The position numbers were made by a program, and so were the translations under genes. DNA of 64,000 bases, from NCBI RefSeq assembly GCF_900100075.1, contig NZ_FNEG01000004.1, forward strand, positions 578,375 to 642,374. The letters run 5' to 3'. Source of the DNA: Chryseobacterium jejuense. Its GTDB lineage: Bacteria > Bacteroidota > Bacteroidia > Flavobacteriales > Weeksellaceae. The notes beneath the pieces were generated by a model. That model was not told where the DNA came from. It saw only the letters and a list, made by a program, of their open reading frames with translations, and did no database searches. Below are positions 52,535-59,496 of this stretch, piece by piece; position 1 is the first letter of the stretch; the number at the start of each line of letters is the position of its first letter.

Positions 52535-52819
52535 TCAATTATTCCACTTTACTTCTGACAGTTCATTTTCTGCGTGCTTCATTGCTTCGTTAGAGGATAA
52601 AAAAGGAACAATAGCGCCTCTGGATGAAATATTACCAAATTCATTGAGCCAGTAATCCCCAAAGTGTAAATAATAAACAAGACCTGCAGAATTTAAATAA
52701 GGCTCACCTTCACTGTACCCTTCTTCATAAAACTGGTCCCAATCCTGCTCCACTATGATTACTTTCTCAAAATGCGTCCCAGCATATCTCCAGCTTCCTT
52801 CTTTTATTATTTTCTGCAT
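52535..52819 (-). CDS. Small acidic protein of unknown function, cluster gene 3
   Basis: A 94-residue acidic, aromatic-rich protein (SWRYAGTHFEKVIIVEQDWD, FYEEGYSEGEPYLNSAGLVY, YLHFGDYWLNEFGNIS) with no signal peptide. The composition, small size and predicted beta-strands followed by a short C-terminal helix (SSNEAMKHAENELSEVKW) recall immunity proteins, which are often acidic to mask a basic toxin active site. No named family recognised. It lies 36 bases upstream of the 139-residue gene and 49 bases downstream of the 136-residue gene. Confidence 0.65.
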   Translation of the reverse strand: MQKIIKEGSWRYAGTHFEKVIIVEQDWDQFYEEGYSEGEPYLNSAGLVYYLHFGDYWLNEFGNISSRGAIVPFLSSNEAMKHAENELSEVKWNN

Positions 52820-52868
52820 TATTTTATTTGTTGGGAGTAACTACTTAAACAACTTATCATATCAATAT

Positions 52869-53279
52869 TTATTTATATGAAAGGGATACTAAAATTTCAT
52901 CATGCTTTAAATTCATCTGATGATTAAAAATACGATCGTCTAATCCCCACTTATTAATTCCTATCAATAAACTATAAGCCACGATATAAGATTTTTCTTT
53001 ATTGGATTCTATTTCAAAAATTTTCCCTTCATATAAATCAAATTTTTCTTTTAAATCTGATCTGAGATTTTCTCTTTCTACAACAGAAATTGATATAGAA
53101 TCCCATGTGGTTTTTAAATCCATGTACTCTACAAATGAAAACTCGAGGTCAATATTAAAGGATGTTTCTTCTGAATAGTCTTCCATATCATCATATTGCA
53201 TAACGCTTCTTATTAACAAGGAACTATGGCTTACAGTATATGCCCAGATTTTGAATTTTCTGTTTGAACAAAATATCAT
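52869..53279 (-). CDS. Small acidic protein of unknown function, cluster gene 2
   Basis: A 136-residue acidic protein (DDMEDYSEETSFNIDLEFSF, VEYMDLKTTWDSISISVVER, LRSDLKEKFDLYEGKIFEIE) without signal or membrane helices. It is rich in beta-strand pattern with a C-terminal charged segment. No family recognised. It shares strand, size class and spacing with its neighbours in the four-gene cluster, 36 bases after the 125-residue gene. Confidence 0.65.
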   Translation of the reverse strand: MIFCSNRKFKIWAYTVSHSSLLIRSVMQYDDMEDYSEETSFNIDLEFSFVEYMDLKTTWDSISISVVERENLRSDLKEKFDLYEGKIFEIESNKEKSYIVAYSLLIGINKWGLDDRIFNHQMNLKHDEILVSLSYK

Positions 53280-53315
53280 AATAAAATCATTATTTAAAAT
53301 TCACGAACAAGAATC

Positions 53316-53693
53316 TTAATCCCTCCAATCAATATATTCTTGCTCACTTTTTATCTCTATTGAAATTTTGTAATTATTTTTTATAATGTGTAGATACCAA
53401 TCATCAGGTAAGACCACATCAAAACCCAGCACATACTCAGCTAAATCTTCCGGCCATATCCAAAAACCATCAGTTAGTAATAAAAATTCTCCATACCTGT
53501 CAGTATTATTAAAAAATATATGGGGAAAATTAAATTTACTGGATGCTGCAACAATTCCACCTGAATTCAGATAATTAACCAACTTATCTTTATCATATGA
53601 CTCATTTATTAGCTTATTTCTATAAGAGTTTATTGAAGGTGAATCACTATAGTGACTTCCATACTCTTTCCAAAATCCGAATTCTTTATACAC
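53316..53693 (-). CDS. Small protein resembling a putative immunity-type family, cluster gene 1
   Basis: A 125-residue protein with a GTG start at 53693. The middle region NYLNSGGIVAASSKFNFPHI then LLTDGFWIWPEDLAEYVLGF and VVLPDDWYLHI follows a pattern I recall from small bacterial proteins. In that pattern a 'YLxSGxxxxA' strand precedes 'TDGxWxWPxDLAxYV' and 'LPxxFxxHI', and the proteins often sit in contact-dependent or polymorphic toxin immunity loci. The recollection is of a pattern and not of a named family. It is the first gene of the four-gene cluster; no toxin gene is adjacent in this window. Confidence 0.68.
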   Translation of the reverse strand: MYKEFGFWKEYGSHYSDSPSINSYRNKLINESYDKDKLVNYLNSGGIVAASSKFNFPHIFFNNTDRYGEFLLLTDGFWIWPEDLAEYVLGFDVVLPDDWYLHIIKNNYKISIEIKSEQEYIDWRD

Positions 53694-53782
53694 GGTTCAT
53701 TACTTTTTCAATGGACTAAATTTAATCATTTCCATTCACGTTTAGCAGCTCTTCATCTCATAAATATTCATTATCCCAAACA

Positions 53783-53809
53783 AAAACAACCACCGGAAAA
53801 CTCCGGTGG
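53783..53809 (-). terminator. Intrinsic terminator after the cytosolic amidohydrolase
   Basis: An 8-bp perfect stem, CCACCGGA (53790-53797) with TCCGGTGG (53802-53809), has a 4-base loop and is followed on the minus strand by a T-rich run. The amidohydrolase stop is at 53857. Confidence 0.82.
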
Positions 53810-53856
53810 CTGATTCACAAAAAACAAGTGTATAAAAAATATATACTACGTAAATT

Positions 53857-55095
53857 TTAATTTCTCCAGAACAGATTCCCGTTGTGCATCAGGGCTTCTA
53901 TGGTAGATATTCTGGAAACTGCTTCTGCTGAACATGAAGCATCTGCAAGAACAATAGCGGCTTCATCGCCGGCTTTAGGCCATTGCTGATTTCCTTTATC
54001 ATCCAAAGGAAGAATACTTTGAGTAGCAAATTGTAAGGCTCTTGATAGTGCAAATTCAGTGGCATAACCATACAGTTCTGCAATCAGATTGGCTTTCTGC
54101 AACATACTTCCGGATCCAAAAGTACTCCAGAAATCCTGTACATTATCATTCCCGATCAGAACATTTACCCCATGCTTTTTCATAGTTGGGATCGGCATGA
54201 TGGTCTTTTTAAACGGTACGGAAGAAGCAATTCCTACTTTTCCGGCAGCCAGTCTTTCTGAGATTTCTTCTGCTTCTTTTGGAGAAAGGTGAGCCAGCGC
54301 AAAAGCATGACTTACAAAAGTTTTTCCCTGAAGCGCAGGGTTTTCAATCGCTTTATCAATCAGATAGTTGATCGTCTTCATTCCAGACTCTCCTACTTCA
54401 TGTAAGTGAATATCAATTCCTTTATTATGATCCAACGCCAATTGTACGGTGAAGTCCATTACTTTTTCGATGCTTCCATCAAGGCTAAATGGGTCTACTC
54501 CACCAATAAAAGCAACACTTTTTAATTTTGCAGCTTCTTTCATTAAAGGAGCTGACTCTGTATAATACACCCCATGCTGTGGAAAAGCAACCAGTTCGGC
54601 ATTAAAGGAATCTTTTTTATTTTGAAGCGCCTGCTCCAAGTTCTCCAATGATTTTAATCCTGAAGTAGGATCAATATTGAAATGCGTTCTTGCAAAGTGA
54701 GCTCCGTAATGCTGTAACAGGCTAATCAATTGCTCTGCTCTGTCCACTGAGGTTTTCAACAGCTCAGGAATGATTTCCTGTTCATAGGCGATCATATCCT
54801 TTACCGTTTTTCTTTTTGGAGAAAGTGCCTGCCAAGGGAGACCATACCATGTTTTATCCAAATGAACATGCATATCCCTTAAAGCAGGAAGCATCAGATA
54901 TCCTTTGGCATCAATAGCTTTGGAAGCAGGATCATTGGCTTTTACTGATTTAATTTTTCCGTCTTCAATTTCGATACTGAAAAGGTCTGTTTTTGTTCCG
55001 ATAACCTCTTCATTTTCGTATTCAAAACCTGTTTCCAGGCGTACATTTTTAAGGGAATAGTTTCCTTTTGCTGTTAATTGATAGGGAAATTGCAT
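53857..55095 (-). CDS. Amidohydrolase-family enzyme, cytosolic paralogue
   Basis: A 412-residue metal-dependent hydrolase of the amidohydrolase superfamily (cytosine deaminase-like branch). Metal motifs are HVHLDKTW (HxH, about residues 76-83), the HFNID segment, HLHEVGESG, FVSHAFALAHL and the catalytic Asp in LIGNDNVQDFW. The C-terminal ILPLDDKGNQQWPKAGDEAA and VLADASCSAEAVSR complete the beta-sandwich. There is no signal peptide: the N-terminus MQFPYQLTAKGNYSLKNVRL begins where the paralogue at 57083-58417 has its mature start. The two proteins look roughly two-thirds identical by eye. The substrate is unknown; N-heterocyclic ring deamination or hydrolysis is typical of relatives. It has its own -7 box and terminator. 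Confidence 0.87.
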   Translation of the reverse strand: MQFPYQLTAKGNYSLKNVRLETGFEYENEEVIGTKTDLFSIEIEDGKIKSVKANDPASKAIDAKGYLMLPALRDMHVHLDKTWYGLPWQALSPKRKTVKDMIAYEQEIIPELLKTSVDRAEQLISLLQHYGAHFARTHFNIDPTSGLKSLENLEQALQNKKDSFNAELVAFPQHGVYYTESAPLMKEAAKLKSVAFIGGVDPFSLDGSIEKVMDFTVQLALDHNKGIDIHLHEVGESGMKTINYLIDKAIENPALQGKTFVSHAFALAHLSPKEAEEISERLAAGKVGIASSVPFKKTIMPIPTMKKHGVNVLIGNDNVQDFWSTFGSGSMLQKANLIAELYGYATEFALSRALQFATQSILPLDDKGNQQWPKAGDEAAIVLADASCSAEAVSRISTIEALMHNGNLFWRN

Positions 55096-55115
55096 GTTTT
55101 AATATTTTAACCCTA

Positions 55116-55123
55116 CAAAATTA
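55116..55123 (-). promoter_or_regulatory. -7 box TAATTTTG for the cytosolic amidohydrolase
   Basis: On the minus strand this reads TAATTTTG, a perfect TAnnTTTG, 21 bases before the ATG at 55095. It overlaps the end of an ACACC/GGTGT hairpin (55123-55149) that may terminate the upstream AraC gene. Confidence 0.5.
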
Positions 55124-55175
55124 CACCAGGTTCTTCTGAAAACCGGTGTATCAATTATGTCTTGTTTTGTATAAA

Positions 55176-56021
55176 TTATTCCTTAAATTGGGACGGAGTC
55201 ATTCCTGTTTGCATTTTGAAGAATTTTGAAAAACTAGCATGGTCATAAAATCCAAGATCATACACAATATCCTTTACAGACATTTCCGAAACTTTCAAAA
55301 GACGCTTCGCTTCCAGCAAAATACGATCCTGAATAAGAGATGACGCTGAAGCATTGAGATTCTTTTTACAGACAATATTCAGATAATTAGCAGAAATATT
55401 CAGCTTATCAGCATAAAAGGAAACAGATCTTTCGGTTCTGAAATGTTCGTCAATCAAATGTAAAAATTTAGAGATAATCGGGTTTGAATTATATACTTCA
55501 AAATCCTTAAAGGCTCCTTCCACCGTTTGGCTAACCAATAAACCGATCAGCTCACTTCTCTTTTGAATCAGTTCCCAAAAAACTTTTTCACTCTTCAACT
55601 CTTTCTGGATGGCCTGGAATTCATACAGAAATGTTTTAAAAACCTCATCAGAAAGATTAATTACGGGATGGTTCTGATAATAAGAAGCAGAAAATCTCAG
55701 TGATGGCAAAAAACTTTCAAACCAATCCCTGCTAATCATTAATTGATAGCCTACCGTTTCTTTTTCAATCACCCATTGATGCACCTGATCCGGAAAAACA
55801 AGATGAATCTGATGATCTTTCACCTCATATTTCGTAAAATCTATGGTATGGGAACCTACTCCGTGTTCAAAAAGATTGATGATAAAAAAATCATGTTTAT
55901 GGGGATCATCAATAGAGCGTGCCCCGTAGAGTTCATTAAACAGCAAATTGCAGCCTTTAAGCTGGTTCTCGCTAAACTCCTGAATCCCTAAAATGGGAAA
56001 ATGATCTGTATGATAACTCAC
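55176..56021 (-). CDS. AraC-family transcriptional regulator
   Basis: A 281-residue regulator when started at the GTG at 56021 (VSYHTDHFPILGIQEFSENQ). A TTG at 56102 would add a hydrophobic N-terminus (FVSFVAILIFSLVNFINF) that is unusual for AraC proteins, although a strong GGAGGAG precedes it. The N-terminal cupin-like sensor has DPHKHDFFIINLFEHGVG and IHLVFPDQVHQWVIE. The C-terminal AraC domain has VSFYADKLNISANYLNIVCK and VKDIVYDLGFYDHASFSKFF, with the ending TGMTPSQFKE. It lies between two related amidohydrolase genes on the same strand and is the likely regulator of both. The start is uncertain; the family is firm. Confidence 0.85.
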   Translation of the reverse strand: MSYHTDHFPILGIQEFSENQLKGCNLLFNELYGARSIDDPHKHDFFIINLFEHGVGSHTIDFTKYEVKDHQIHLVFPDQVHQWVIEKETVGYQLMISRDWFESFLPSLRFSASYYQNHPVINLSDEVFKTFLYEFQAIQKELKSEKVFWELIQKRSELIGLLVSQTVEGAFKDFEVYNSNPIISKFLHLIDEHFRTERSVSFYADKLNISANYLNIVCKKNLNASASSLIQDRILLEAKRLLKVSEMSVKDIVYDLGFYDHASFSKFFKMQTGMTPSQFKE

Positions 56022-56280
56022 GCTACCTGAATTTCTCTTAAAATTAATAAAATTTACGAGAGAAAAAATTAAAATAGCCACAAAAGAAACAAATGCTTTC
56101 AATCATTCTCCTCCAAACTACTGCTTCTCCCCTTTTCTTCAACATAGAGAATGATTTTGAATTCAACTCTGTTTAAAAAAAATTACTTTTAAAACAGAAT
56201 AATAAAAACATTTGTAACCTTTGTGGCTAAAACACCAACTCAATTATATATCTACATTTTCTACTTATTAATGTTGGAAA

Positions 56281-56370
56281 ATCGCAAAGGCGCGAAGGTT
56301 TTATCTATGATGCTGTTTTTAAGGCGCAAGGATTTTATCTCCGATAAAATTGAATGCTGCTGATTGTACG
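56281..56370. repeat. GCAAAGGCGC dispersed-repeat-like element
   Basis: The text ATCGCAAAGGCGCGAAGG...TTTTATCTATGATGCTG is followed by AAGGCGCAAGGATTTTATCT and CCGATAAAATTGAATGC, an imperfect tandem of the same unit. Similar GCAAAGGCGCAAAGA units are, from memory, scattered between genes in Chryseobacterium. A degenerate relative may lie near 45239-45295. Together with the flanks it fills the 296-bp gap between the ankyrin and AraC genes, where I see no gene. Confidence 0.45.
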
Positions 56371-56398
56371 GTAACAATCATCCTGGCCTTTACAATTT

Positions 56399-57070
56399 TT
56401 ATGATTTTAAAATCATAGCAATTTCTTTAAACCCTAATGATTCTGCATGTTGCAAAGGGGTTTTACCTGCATGATCTGGAATCGTGAGATCTGCACCATT
56501 GTCTTTTAGAATCTGTACAACTTCCTGATATTTCTGGCTTCCATCTCCAAGAATTACAGCTTCCATTAAAGCCGTCCATCCTAATTTATTCACATGATTA
56601 ATCGGAAAGCCTTTTGCCTTAACCAATACTTTCACAGTTTCTACATGTCCGCGTTCACAGGCAGGAATCAAAGCAGTTCCGTTATAACGATTGAACAAAT
56701 CAAAACGAGCTCCATTTTCCAGGTATAATTTCACCAATTCTGTCTGCCCACTTGCTCCGGCGTATAAAAACGCACTGTCTAACTGATCATCCTGAAGATT
56801 AACATCTGCTTTATGGGTCAACAGGAGCTTAGCCATTTCGGTTAGTTTCTCAACGGTCGCAATCAGCAATAAAGAACGTCCTTTTCGGTCTCGAGTATTC
56901 ACATCCGTCCCACTTTCCAGAGCAAATTTTACCGCAGACAGATCATTTTTCTTTACCTGACTGATGATGTCTTTTTCCTGCATAATTTCTTCGTTTGGAA
57001 AATCACCAGATTTCTCCTGACAGGCACTCAGACTTCCGAATGCCAAAAGAAATACCAATATTTTCTTCAT
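56399..57070 (-). CDS. Ankyrin-repeat lipoprotein
   Basis: A 223-residue exported lipoprotein: signal MKKILVFLLAFGSLSAC with lipidated Cys17. Residues from about 40 to the end contain five ankyrin repeats, with landmarks VKFALESGTDVNTRDRKGRS, MAKLLLTHKADVNLQDDQ, LVKLYLENGARFDLFNRYNG, GWTALMEAVILGDGSQ and ILKDNGADLTIPDHAGKTPL. Ankyrin domains bind proteins; in the periplasm of other bacteria they protect or regulate enzymes such as catalase. It lies 12 bases after the exported amidohydrolase gene, so the two are co-transcribed and probably act in the same compartment. A role as inhibitor or partner of that enzyme is inference. Confidence 0.85.
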   Translation of the reverse strand: MKKILVFLLAFGSLSACQEKSGDFPNEEIMQEKDIISQVKKNDLSAVKFALESGTDVNTRDRKGRSLLLIATVEKLTEMAKLLLTHKADVNLQDDQLDSAFLYAGASGQTELVKLYLENGARFDLFNRYNGTALIPACERGHVETVKVLVKAKGFPINHVNKLGWTALMEAVILGDGSQKYQEVVQILKDNGADLTIPDHAGKTPLQHAESLGFKEIAMILKS

Positions 57071-57082
57071 TTTAAATTGAAT

Positions 57083-58417
57083 TTAAAAAACTACATTTCC
57101 CTGATATACTAATGATTCTACATTAGAGATTCTTGATACCGCTTCCGCAGAACAGCTAGCATCCAACAAAACAAAATCAGCTTCGTCACCTGTCTTAGGC
57201 CATTGTTGAGTTCCTTTATCATCTAGTGGAAGGATATTTCCTGTTGCCAGTTTTAAACTTCTTGATAATAAAAACTCTGTTGAATATCCATACAACTGCG
57301 CCATTAAATTGGCTTTCTGAAGTACACTTCCCGTTCCAAAAGTATTCCAGTGGTCTACAATACTATCATTTCCTGTAAGTACCGTTACATTATGTTTATA
57401 TAGTGTTGGAATTGGCATAATCAGTCTTCCGAAAGGGATTGTGGAAACAACTCCGATCTGTGATTCTGCCAGCTTTTCAGCAATGTCTTCTTGTTTTGCT
57501 TCATCTAATTTTGCCAGTATAAAACAATGGCTCAAGTATGTTTTGCCTTTTAAAGAAGGGTTTTCATTTACTTTTTTAATAAGATATTCTACTGTCTTCA
57601 ATCCGGAATCTCCAGTTTCATGCAGGTGAATATCTATTCCTTTCTTGTTATCTAAAGCTAACTGAACAGTGAAGTCCATTACTTTTTCAATATTGCCATC
57701 TACATTGAAAGGATCTACTCCACCAATAAAATCAATATCCATTTTTGCAGCCTCCTTCAGGTAAGGCGCTGAATCTGTATAGAACACTCCGTGTTGCGGA
57801 AAGGCCACCAATTCTGCCCCGAAACTTTTCTTTTTATTATCTAAAGCTTTTTGTAAATTCTTTAATGATTGAAGTTTTGAAGTAGGCTCAATATTGACGT
57901 GACTTCTCGCAAAGGATGTTCCTTTTGATTGCAATAATTCAATCATTTTTTCAGCCTTGAATGTTGAATTCTTCAGCATTTCCGGAAGCATTTTCTGCTC
58001 CAGCTCTATCATTCCTTTTACCCCGCCCGTTCTTTTTCTTACTGCCTGCCATTTATCTCCATAAAAAGTTTTATCCAAATGGATGTGCATGTCTTTAAAT
58101 GCAGGAAGCATCAATAATCCTCTAGCATCTATAGCTTTTGCATTGGGTTGATTCGGAGCTATCTTAACAATTTTTCCGTTTTCCACTTCTACATAAAACA
58201 GATCTGTCTTTGTAGCAGAAACATCGTCTCCATCATATTCAAAACCGGTTTCCAGACGAACATTTTTAAGGCTCAACTTTCCTTTTGCTGAAGTATTTTT
58301 CTGATCCAAAAATGGTGACGCTGTCATGATATTCGGTATTAAAGTTAATCCGGCCATTGCCAATGCTGAATTTCTGATAAAATCCTTGCGGGACATATTA
58401 TTGTCTGAAGTCTTCAT
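57083..58417 (-). CDS. Amidohydrolase-family enzyme with Tat-like signal, exported paralogue
   Basis: A 444-residue amidohydrolase from the ATG at 58417. The N-terminus (NNMSRKDFIRNSALAMAGLT) has a Tat-like pattern S-R-K-x-F-I-R with Arg-Lys in place of Arg-Arg, followed by a moderately hydrophobic stretch. The catalytic parts match the paralogue at 53857-55095: HIHLDKTFYG, SHVNIEPTS, HLHETGDSGLK, LSHCFILAKL and LTGNDSIVDHW. The predicted periplasmic location contrasts with the signal-less paralogue. It is followed 12 bases later by the ankyrin lipoprotein gene and has a perfect -7 box 18 bases upstream. The substrate is unknown. Confidence 0.86.
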   Translation of the reverse strand: MKTSDNNMSRKDFIRNSALAMAGLTLIPNIMTASPFLDQKNTSAKGKLSLKNVRLETGFEYDGDDVSATKTDLFYVEVENGKIVKIAPNQPNAKAIDARGLLMLPAFKDMHIHLDKTFYGDKWQAVRKRTGGVKGMIELEQKMLPEMLKNSTFKAEKMIELLQSKGTSFARSHVNIEPTSKLQSLKNLQKALDNKKKSFGAELVAFPQHGVFYTDSAPYLKEAAKMDIDFIGGVDPFNVDGNIEKVMDFTVQLALDNKKGIDIHLHETGDSGLKTVEYLIKKVNENPSLKGKTYLSHCFILAKLDEAKQEDIAEKLAESQIGVVSTIPFGRLIMPIPTLYKHNVTVLTGNDSIVDHWNTFGTGSVLQKANLMAQLYGYSTEFLLSRSLKLATGNILPLDDKGTQQWPKTGDEADFVLLDASCSAEAVSRISNVESLVYQGNVVF

Positions 58418-58434
58418 TTCCAATCTATTTATGA

Positions 58435-58442
58435 CAAAATTA
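58435..58442 (-). promoter_or_regulatory. -7 box TAATTTTG for the exported amidohydrolase operon
   Basis: On the minus strand this reads TAATTTTG, a perfect TAnnTTTG, 18 bases before the ATG at 58417. The same box sequence precedes the cytosolic paralogue. Confidence 0.55.
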
Positions 58443-58653
58443 AAAAGAAGTGTTCTGAACAAAGTGTATGGTTTATTACAAAATCTGTATCATTTATACT
58501 TTTTTATCATTGTAATAAAAATTCTTACAATAATACATTATCTATTGTTTTCTCAACGAAATAATTCCTTATACATATACTATTGAATTACAAATCAGTC
58601 TGTTTCACGTATTTCCCGTAATAAAACATGAACTTTATTTTTTTTGTATAATT

Positions 58654-58661
58654 TATATTTG
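58654..58661 (+). promoter_or_regulatory. -7 box TATATTTG for the first 117-residue protein
   Basis: TATATTTG is a perfect TAnnTTTG, 13 bases before the ATG at 58674. Confidence 0.55.
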
Positions 58662-58673
58662 TAAGAAAAAAAT

Positions 58674-59027
58674 ATGAAGAAATTGATTAGTTTGATTTTA
58701 ATAGGTACAGCACCTATTTTATTTGCTCAAGTAGGTATTAATACTGAAAATCCTAAAGCAACCCTGGATATTACTTCAAAAAAAAATGCTTCAATAATTG
58801 AAGGGTTGTTACCCCCAAGATTAACCCGTGCAGAACTTACAGAGAAAGGAAATACTTTATATGGAGCAGAACAGGATGGCGCCATAATATACATTAATGA
58901 TGCTTCAGGAGGTAACCAACAAAGCCAGAGAGAATATATTGAAGGTAAAGGTCTTTATATTTTTGATGCGGAAGCTTCCAACAAAGAAGGAAGATGGATG
59001 TGTTTATATTGTTACGCTGTTCTTTAA
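58674..59027 (+). CDS. Small exported protein of unknown function, tandem copy 1
   Basis: A 117-residue exported protein: signal MKKLISLILIGTAPILFAQ, then VGINTENPKATLDITSKKNA, the N-terminal pattern found in many flavobacterial surface proteins. The rest is a compact domain with LLPPRLTRAELTEKGNTLYG, AIIYINDASGGNQQSQREYI and a C-terminal KEGRWMCLYCYAVL containing two cysteines. It is about three-quarters identical by eye to the next gene, so the two arose by tandem duplication. In larger relatives such a segment precedes a collagen- or tail-fibre-like domain. Here the protein ends early, and function is unknown. Confidence 0.78.
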   Translation: MKKLISLILIGTAPILFAQVGINTENPKATLDITSKKNASIIEGLLPPRLTRAELTEKGNTLYGAEQDGAIIYINDASGGNQQSQREYIEGKGLYIFDAEASNKEGRWMCLYCYAVL

Positions 59028-59065
59028 TCAATTTACAAATAAAAAAGGAGACTGGATTTTAAATT

Positions 59066-59073
59066 TACCTTTG
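59066..59073 (+). promoter_or_regulatory. -7 box TACCTTTG for the second 117-residue protein
   Basis: TACCTTTG is a perfect TAnnTTTG located between the two tandem genes, 10 bases before the ATG at 59083. It indicates that copy 2 can be expressed independently of copy 1. Confidence 0.55.
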
Positions 59074-59082
59074 AAAAAATAT

Positions 59083-59436
59083 ATGAAAAAAATTATTAGT
59101 TGTTTTTTTATGGCTGCATCGTCGGTTGTATTTGCACAAACAGGCATTAATACTGAAACTCCTAAAGCAACCCTGGATGTTACCGCTAAAAAAGATATTC
59201 TGACTATTGACGGGCTTCTTCCTCCAAGATTAACCCGTGCAGAACTTACAGAAAAAGGAAATACTTTATATGGAATGGAACAGGATGGTGTCATCATCTA
59301 TATTAATGATGCTTCCGGAGGAGACAGACAAAGTCAAAGAGAATATATTGAAAGTAAAGGACTCTATATTTTTGATGCTGAAGCAGCTAATAAAGAAGGC
59401 CGATGGATGTGCTTATTCTGCTATGGTTTAGCTTAA
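59083..59436 (+). CDS. Small exported protein of unknown function, tandem copy 2
   Basis: A 117-residue exported protein from the ATG at 59083; a longer reading from 58897 overlaps copy 1 out of frame and is rejected. The signal is MKKIISCFFMAASSVVFAQ. The mature part is nearly identical to copy 1 through LLPPRLTRAELTEKGNTLYG and IIYINDASGG, while the signal peptide and a segment after the GINTETPKATLDVTAKK stretch have diverged. The C-terminal WMCLFCYGLA keeps both cysteines. Conservation of the core and divergence of the signal suggest that both copies are maintained. Function unknown. Confidence 0.78.
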   Translation: MKKIISCFFMAASSVVFAQTGINTETPKATLDVTAKKDILTIDGLLPPRLTRAELTEKGNTLYGMEQDGVIIYINDASGGDRQSQREYIESKGLYIFDAEAANKEGRWMCLFCYGLA

Positions 59437-59455
59437 AATAAATGTAGTGAATAAT

Positions 59456-59495
59456 AACAAAAAAGAGACTGCCTTTCAGGACAGTCTCTTTTAAT
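59456..59495. terminator. Bidirectional intrinsic terminator
   Basis: The stem AAAAGAGACTG (59461-59471) with CAGTCTCTTTT (59482-59492) has an inner CCT/AGG helix and a one-base bulge. It lies between the convergent 117-residue protein gene and hemL. Confidence 0.85.
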
Positions 59496-59496
59496 T

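Noticed and set aside
53857..55095. Truncated pseudogene copy of the exported amidohydrolase
   Set aside because: It lacks a signal peptide but keeps all metal and catalytic motifs, full length, its own -7 box and its own terminator, so it looks functional.
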